Source: Paramuribaculum sp. (lineage in GTDB: Bacteria; Bacteroidota; Bacteroidia; Bacteroidales; Muribaculaceae). From it: a stretch of DNA of 7,564 nucleotides. Below are positions 5,047-7,564 of the stretch, in pieces. Location of the stretch: the NCBI GenBank assembly GCA_029058705.1, contig JAIDXA010000044.1, positions 1 through 7,564 on the forward strand. The letters run 5' to 3'. Position numbers and translations under genes: made by a program. Every line of letters starts with the position of its first letter. Positions within the stretch are counted from its first letter, which is position 1. Below the pieces are notes generated by a model that was given only the letters and a program-made list of their open reading frames with translations, ran no database searches and had not been told where the DNA came from.

Positions 5047-7203
5047 ATGAAAGTTTATCAAACCAACGAGATTAAAAACATTGCCCTGCTTGGAAGCAAG
5101 GGATCCGGTAAAACCACACTCGCCGAAGCTATGCTTTTCGAGTGTGGAGTTATAAAACGGCGTGGCACTGTCGAAGCTAAGAATACGGTCAGTGACTATT
5201 TCCCTGTGGAAAAAGAATATGGCTATTCTGTCTTTTCAACTGTTTTCTATGCGGAATTCCTTAATAAGAAATTAAATGTCATTGATTGCCCTGGCGGTGA
5301 TGACTTTGTCGGCAGTGCAATTACGGCTCTTAATGTGACAGATACAGCTGTGATTGTCATCAACTCCCAGTATGGGGTTGAAGTCGGCACCCACAATATG
5401 TTCCGCACGGTGAGCAAGGTGAAAAAGCCTGTTATATTTGCCTTGAATCAGCTCGACGGAGAGAAAGCGGATTTTGAGAACGTGGTCGAGCAGATGAAAG
5501 AGGTTTACGGGAACAAGATAGTGCTTGTGCAGTATCCTCTTGCAACCGGGGCCGGATTCAATTCTATGATCGATGTGCTTCTGATGAAGAAATATTCATG
5601 GGGGCCCGAGGGCGGTGTGCCTACTATAGAGGAAATTCCGGCTGAAGAGATGGCGCGTGCGCAGGAACTTCATCAGGCTCTCGTTGAAGCTGCCGCTGAA
5701 AACGATGAGACTCTTATGGAGAAATTCTTCGACCAGGGGCATCTGACCGAGGATGAAATGCGCGAGGGAATCCGCAAGGGATTGGTTGACCGCTCGCTTT
5801 ATCCGGTTTTCTGTGTAAGTGCGGAAAAGGATATGGGCGTGCGTAGAATGATGGAATTCCTTGGTAATGTTGTTCCGTTTGTTGAAGAAATGCCGGCGCC
5901 GACCGATGTAGAGGGACGCGAAGTAAAACCCGACAGCGATGGACCTCTCTCGCTGTTTATGTTCAAAACCACAGTCGAACCCCATATCGGTGAAGTCAGC
6001 TATTTCAAGGTGATGTCGGGAACGCTGACGCCTGGAGTGGATCTTGATAATGTCAGTCGCGAATCAAAAGAACGTATCGCGCAGCTCTATTGCGTGTGTG
6101 GACAGATAAAAACCCCGGTTGATAAACTTTGTGCCGGAGACATAGGTGCTACCGTCAAGCTGAAAGATGCGCGCACCGGCAACACTCTCGATGCAAAAGG
6201 CTGTGACTATCGTTTTGATTTTGTAAAATATCCCGCACCTAAATATCAGCGGGCAATACGGCCGGTGACGGAAAGCGATGCTGAGAAGCTTTCGGTGATA
6301 CTGACGCGCATGCATGAGGAAGACCCCACATGGGAAGTCGAGCAGTCGAAAGAACTCAAACAGACAATTCTTTCCGGTCAGGGTGAATTCCATCTTAGAA
6401 CACTCAAATGGCGCGTTGAAAACAACGACAAGTTGCCGATTGTGTTCGAAGAGCCAAAGATTCCCTATCGTGAGACAATAACCAAGGCGGCCCGCGCCGA
6501 CTATCGTCATAAAAAACAATCGGGCGGAGCCGGTCAGTTCGGAGAGGTTCATCTCATTGTTGAGCCATATTATGAAGGGATGCCGGCTCCTGACAGCTAC
6601 CGTTTCGGCAATCAGGAATTTAAAATGAATGTGCGTGACACTCAGGAAATCCCGCTTCAGTGGGGTGGAAAACTTGTTGTCTGCAACTGCATTGTCGGCG
6701 GTGCTATTGACGCGCGGTTCATCCCCGCAATTGTCAAGGGTCTTATGGATCGCATGGAGCAAGGCCCGTTGACCGGATCGTATGCCCGCGATGTCAGGGT
6801 CTGCATCTACGATGGTAAAATGCATCCGGTGGATTCAAATGAAATCTCCTTCCGTCTCGCTGGCCGTAATGCCTTCAGTGAAGCTTTCCGCAATGCGAAT
6901 CCAAAAGTCCTCGAACCTGTCTATGATGTGGAAGTTATGGTGCCTGGCGATGTGATGGGCGATGTGATGAGTGATCTTCAGGGGCGTCGTGCTATTATAA
7001 TGGGCATGTCGAGCGAAGATGGTTTCGAAAAGCTTTCGGCTAAGGTTCCGCTGAAGGAGATGTCAAGCTACTCTACGGCATTGAGCTCCATAACGGGTGG
7101 CCGCTCTTCGTTTACAATGAAATTCTCGTCCTACGAGCTGGTGCCTGGAGATGTTCAGGAAAAACTTCTGAAAGAATATGAAGAGAAGAATTCCGAAGAG
7201 TAA
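5047..7203 (+). CDS. fusA2: Elongation factor G paralog, EF-G2 type, predicted GTPase-deficient
   Basis: EF-G moves mRNA and tRNAs through the ribosome. This 718-residue protein keeps the five-domain layout: G domain (about 9-285, including G'), domain II (about 295-390), III (about 400-475), IV (about 476-605) and V (about 620-700). The GTPase motifs are altered. The P-loop is GSKGSGKTT (16-24), with G19 for the usual Asp. Switch I reads EYGYS (57-61) instead of ERGIT. Switch II is DCPGG (80-84), with G84 in place of the catalytic His. G4 is NQLD (134-137). Domain IV keeps the tip loops HKKQSGGAGQFG (488-499) and H593 in MHPVDS, but has about 26 residues more than E. coli EF-G within 508-549. 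This matches B. thetaiotaomicron EF-G2 (BT_2167), reported to translocate without GTP hydrolysis in carbon starvation. Canonical EF-G is presumably encoded elsewhere. The ATG at 5047 has A/T-rich upstream sequence and no Shine-Dalgarno. TetQ-type ribosome protection is less likely because the insert and motif losses fit EF-G2. Confidence 0.92.
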   Translation: MKVYQTNEIKNIALLGSKGSGKTTLAEAMLFECGVIKRRGTVEAKNTVSDYFPVEKEYGYSVFSTVFYAEFLNKKLNVIDCPGGDDFVGSAITALNVTDTAVIVINSQYGVEVGTHNMFRTVSKVKKPVIFALNQLDGEKADFENVVEQMKEVYGNKIVLVQYPLATGAGFNSMIDVLLMKKYSWGPEGGVPTIEEIPAEEMARAQELHQALVEAAAENDETLMEKFFDQGHLTEDEMREGIRKGLVDRSLYPVFCVSAEKDMGVRRMMEFLGNVVPFVEEMPAPTDVEGREVKPDSDGPLSLFMFKTTVEPHIGEVSYFKVMSGTLTPGVDLDNVSRESKERIAQLYCVCGQIKTPVDKLCAGDIGATVKLKDARTGNTLDAKGCDYRFDFVKYPAPKYQRAIRPVTESDAEKLSVILTRMHEEDPTWEVEQSKELKQTILSGQGEFHLRTLKWRVENNDKLPIVFEEPKIPYRETITKAARADYRHKKQSGGAGQFGEVHLIVEPYYEGMPAPDSYRFGNQEFKMNVRDTQEIPLQWGGKLVVCNCIVGGAIDARFIPAIVKGLMDRMEQGPLTGSYARDVRVCIYDGKMHPVDSNEISFRLAGRNAFSEAFRNANPKVLEPVYDVEVMVPGDVMGDVMSDLQGRRAIIMGMSSEDGFEKLSAKVPLKEMSSYSTALSSITGGRSSFTMKFSSYELVPGDVQEKLLKEYEEKNSEE

Positions 7204-7232
7204 AAGAGATTCCGATTAATACTTTGTATAAC

Positions 7233-7295
7233 TAACGCAATCTGAAATGAGGCCATATCAAGCTTTTTGATATGGCCTCATTTCGGATTGCGTTA
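7233..7295. terminator. 29-bp hairpin between convergent genes, likely bidirectional terminator
   Basis: The left arm (7233-7261, starting TAACGCAATCTG and ending CCATATCAA) and the right arm (7267-7295) pair over 29 positions, with one T-G wobble, around a 5-nt loop (GCTTT). It starts 30 nt after the EF-G2 stop codon and ends 48 nt before the stop codon of the minus-strand gene at the right edge. Downstream bases are T-rich on the plus strand (TGGTAATTTAATTTT) but not a clean U tract. The stem is far longer than most intrinsic terminators. Confidence 0.6.
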
Positions 7296-7343
7296 TGGTA
7301 ATTTAATTTTACTTCCTGACCTTGCAATAGATCGGACGCGCCC

Positions 7344-7564
7344 TCAATAGTTATAGTGGCGGTATTCGCGGCAATCATACAACTTTCTGGAATCCTTGAC
7401 AGTACGGCATGTCCAGTTGCCGCGTGAATCTATGCGGTAGTCGCTATAGAAAACCGTGAACTCTTCGCCACCGAAAAAACCATCCCTCGCCTTGCCGGCT
7501 ATTTTTGTGGGAAATCCGTGTGTCCCATATGTGACCATGTACCATTCGGGGCACGAGTCATACA
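7344..7564 (-). CDS. C-terminal fragment of an unidentified, probably exported protein
   Basis: A reading frame stays open from the right edge to the TGA at 7344-7346, giving 72 complete codons with the start outside the window. The first in-frame ATG seen is at 7538, but the frame upstream of it (EWY just before the Met) is also open, so the visible piece is best read as a C-terminus. The sequence is rich in Tyr, Trp and Gly and ends with a YRIDSRGNWT stretch followed by REYRHYNY. This resembles the tail found in many Bacteroidota lipoproteins and exported proteins with YD-repeat-like strands (Y-x-YD-x-x-GNW-x-x-R, then an R-E-x-x-Y-Y ending). Two cysteines are visible near the end and one near the edge. 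No function can be assigned. It is convergent with the EF-G2 gene and shares the hairpin at 7233-7295. Confidence 0.5.
   Translation of the reverse strand, partial: YDSCPEWYMVTYGTHGFPTKIAGKARDGFFGGEEFTVFYSDYRIDSRGNWTCRTVKDSRKLYDCREYRHYNY

Noticed and set aside
6064..6825. Minus-strand open frame of 253 codons inside the EF-G2 gene
   Set aside because: It is fully antisense to well-conserved EF-G domains II-IV and shows no family motif.
7213..7230. TACTTTG after the EF-G2 stop as a promoter on the plus strand
   Set aside because: It is one base short of the -7 consensus, has no good -33 element, and no plus-strand gene follows before the long hairpin.
1..7564. CRISPR array, mobile element, tRNA/rRNA or phage genes
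   Set aside because: No regularly spaced repeats, transposase-like frames, terminal repeats or RNA gene signatures were seen on either strand.

Overview
The window looks like chromosomal DNA of a Bacteroidota bacterium, most probably order Bacteroidales. Three things point there. First, strong matches to the Bacteroidota sigma-ABfr promoter (TTTG or TTG, about 20 nt, then TAnnTTTG) lie in the gaps between genes. Second, starts are preceded by A/T-rich sequence rather than clear Shine-Dalgarno sites. Third, the EF-G-like gene carries the features of the EF-G2 family known from gut Bacteroides. A gut relative such as Muribaculaceae is a guess; the sequence does not fix the genus. Nothing suggests a prophage, insertion sequence, CRISPR array, tRNA or rRNA.

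Layout, left to right. Positions 1-153 hold a near-perfect promoter reading leftwards out of the window and a terminator hairpin. 154-2049 (minus) is a biotin-dependent carboxyltransferase of the OadA / pyruvate carboxylase subunit B type, with its own C-terminal biotinyl domain. 2050-2218 is a compact gap with two adjoining inverted repeats: the likely lon terminator, overlapping a possible promoter of the carboxylase. 2219-4636 (minus) is the ATP-dependent protease Lon, complete and with all catalytic motifs. 4637-5046 is a 410-bp divergent control region: a good lon promoter, a foldable lon leader, a few weak dyads, and a weak promoter plus hairpin leader in front of the next gene. 5047-7203 (plus) is an elongation factor G paralog. 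7233-7295 is a very long hairpin between convergent genes. From 7344 to the right edge (minus) is the C-terminal end of an unidentified, probably exported protein.

The most interesting gene is the EF-G paralog. Its G domain has lost the catalytic switch II histidine (DCPGG instead of DTPGH), the P-loop aspartate and the usual switch I RGIT motif. Its domain IV keeps the translocation loops, and by hand alignment to E. coli EF-G carries about 26 extra residues. This matches what is known of Bacteroides thetaiotaomicron EF-G2, which supports slow translocation without GTP hydrolysis during carbon starvation. So it is probably an orthologue of a described system rather than a new one, but the leader and the divergent arrangement with lon are worth a look.

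Taken together the genes suggest a housekeeping and starvation neighbourhood: a C3/C4 carboxylation enzyme, a quality-control protease and an energy-saving translation factor. Each appears to be its own transcription unit, so joint function is inference from proximity only.
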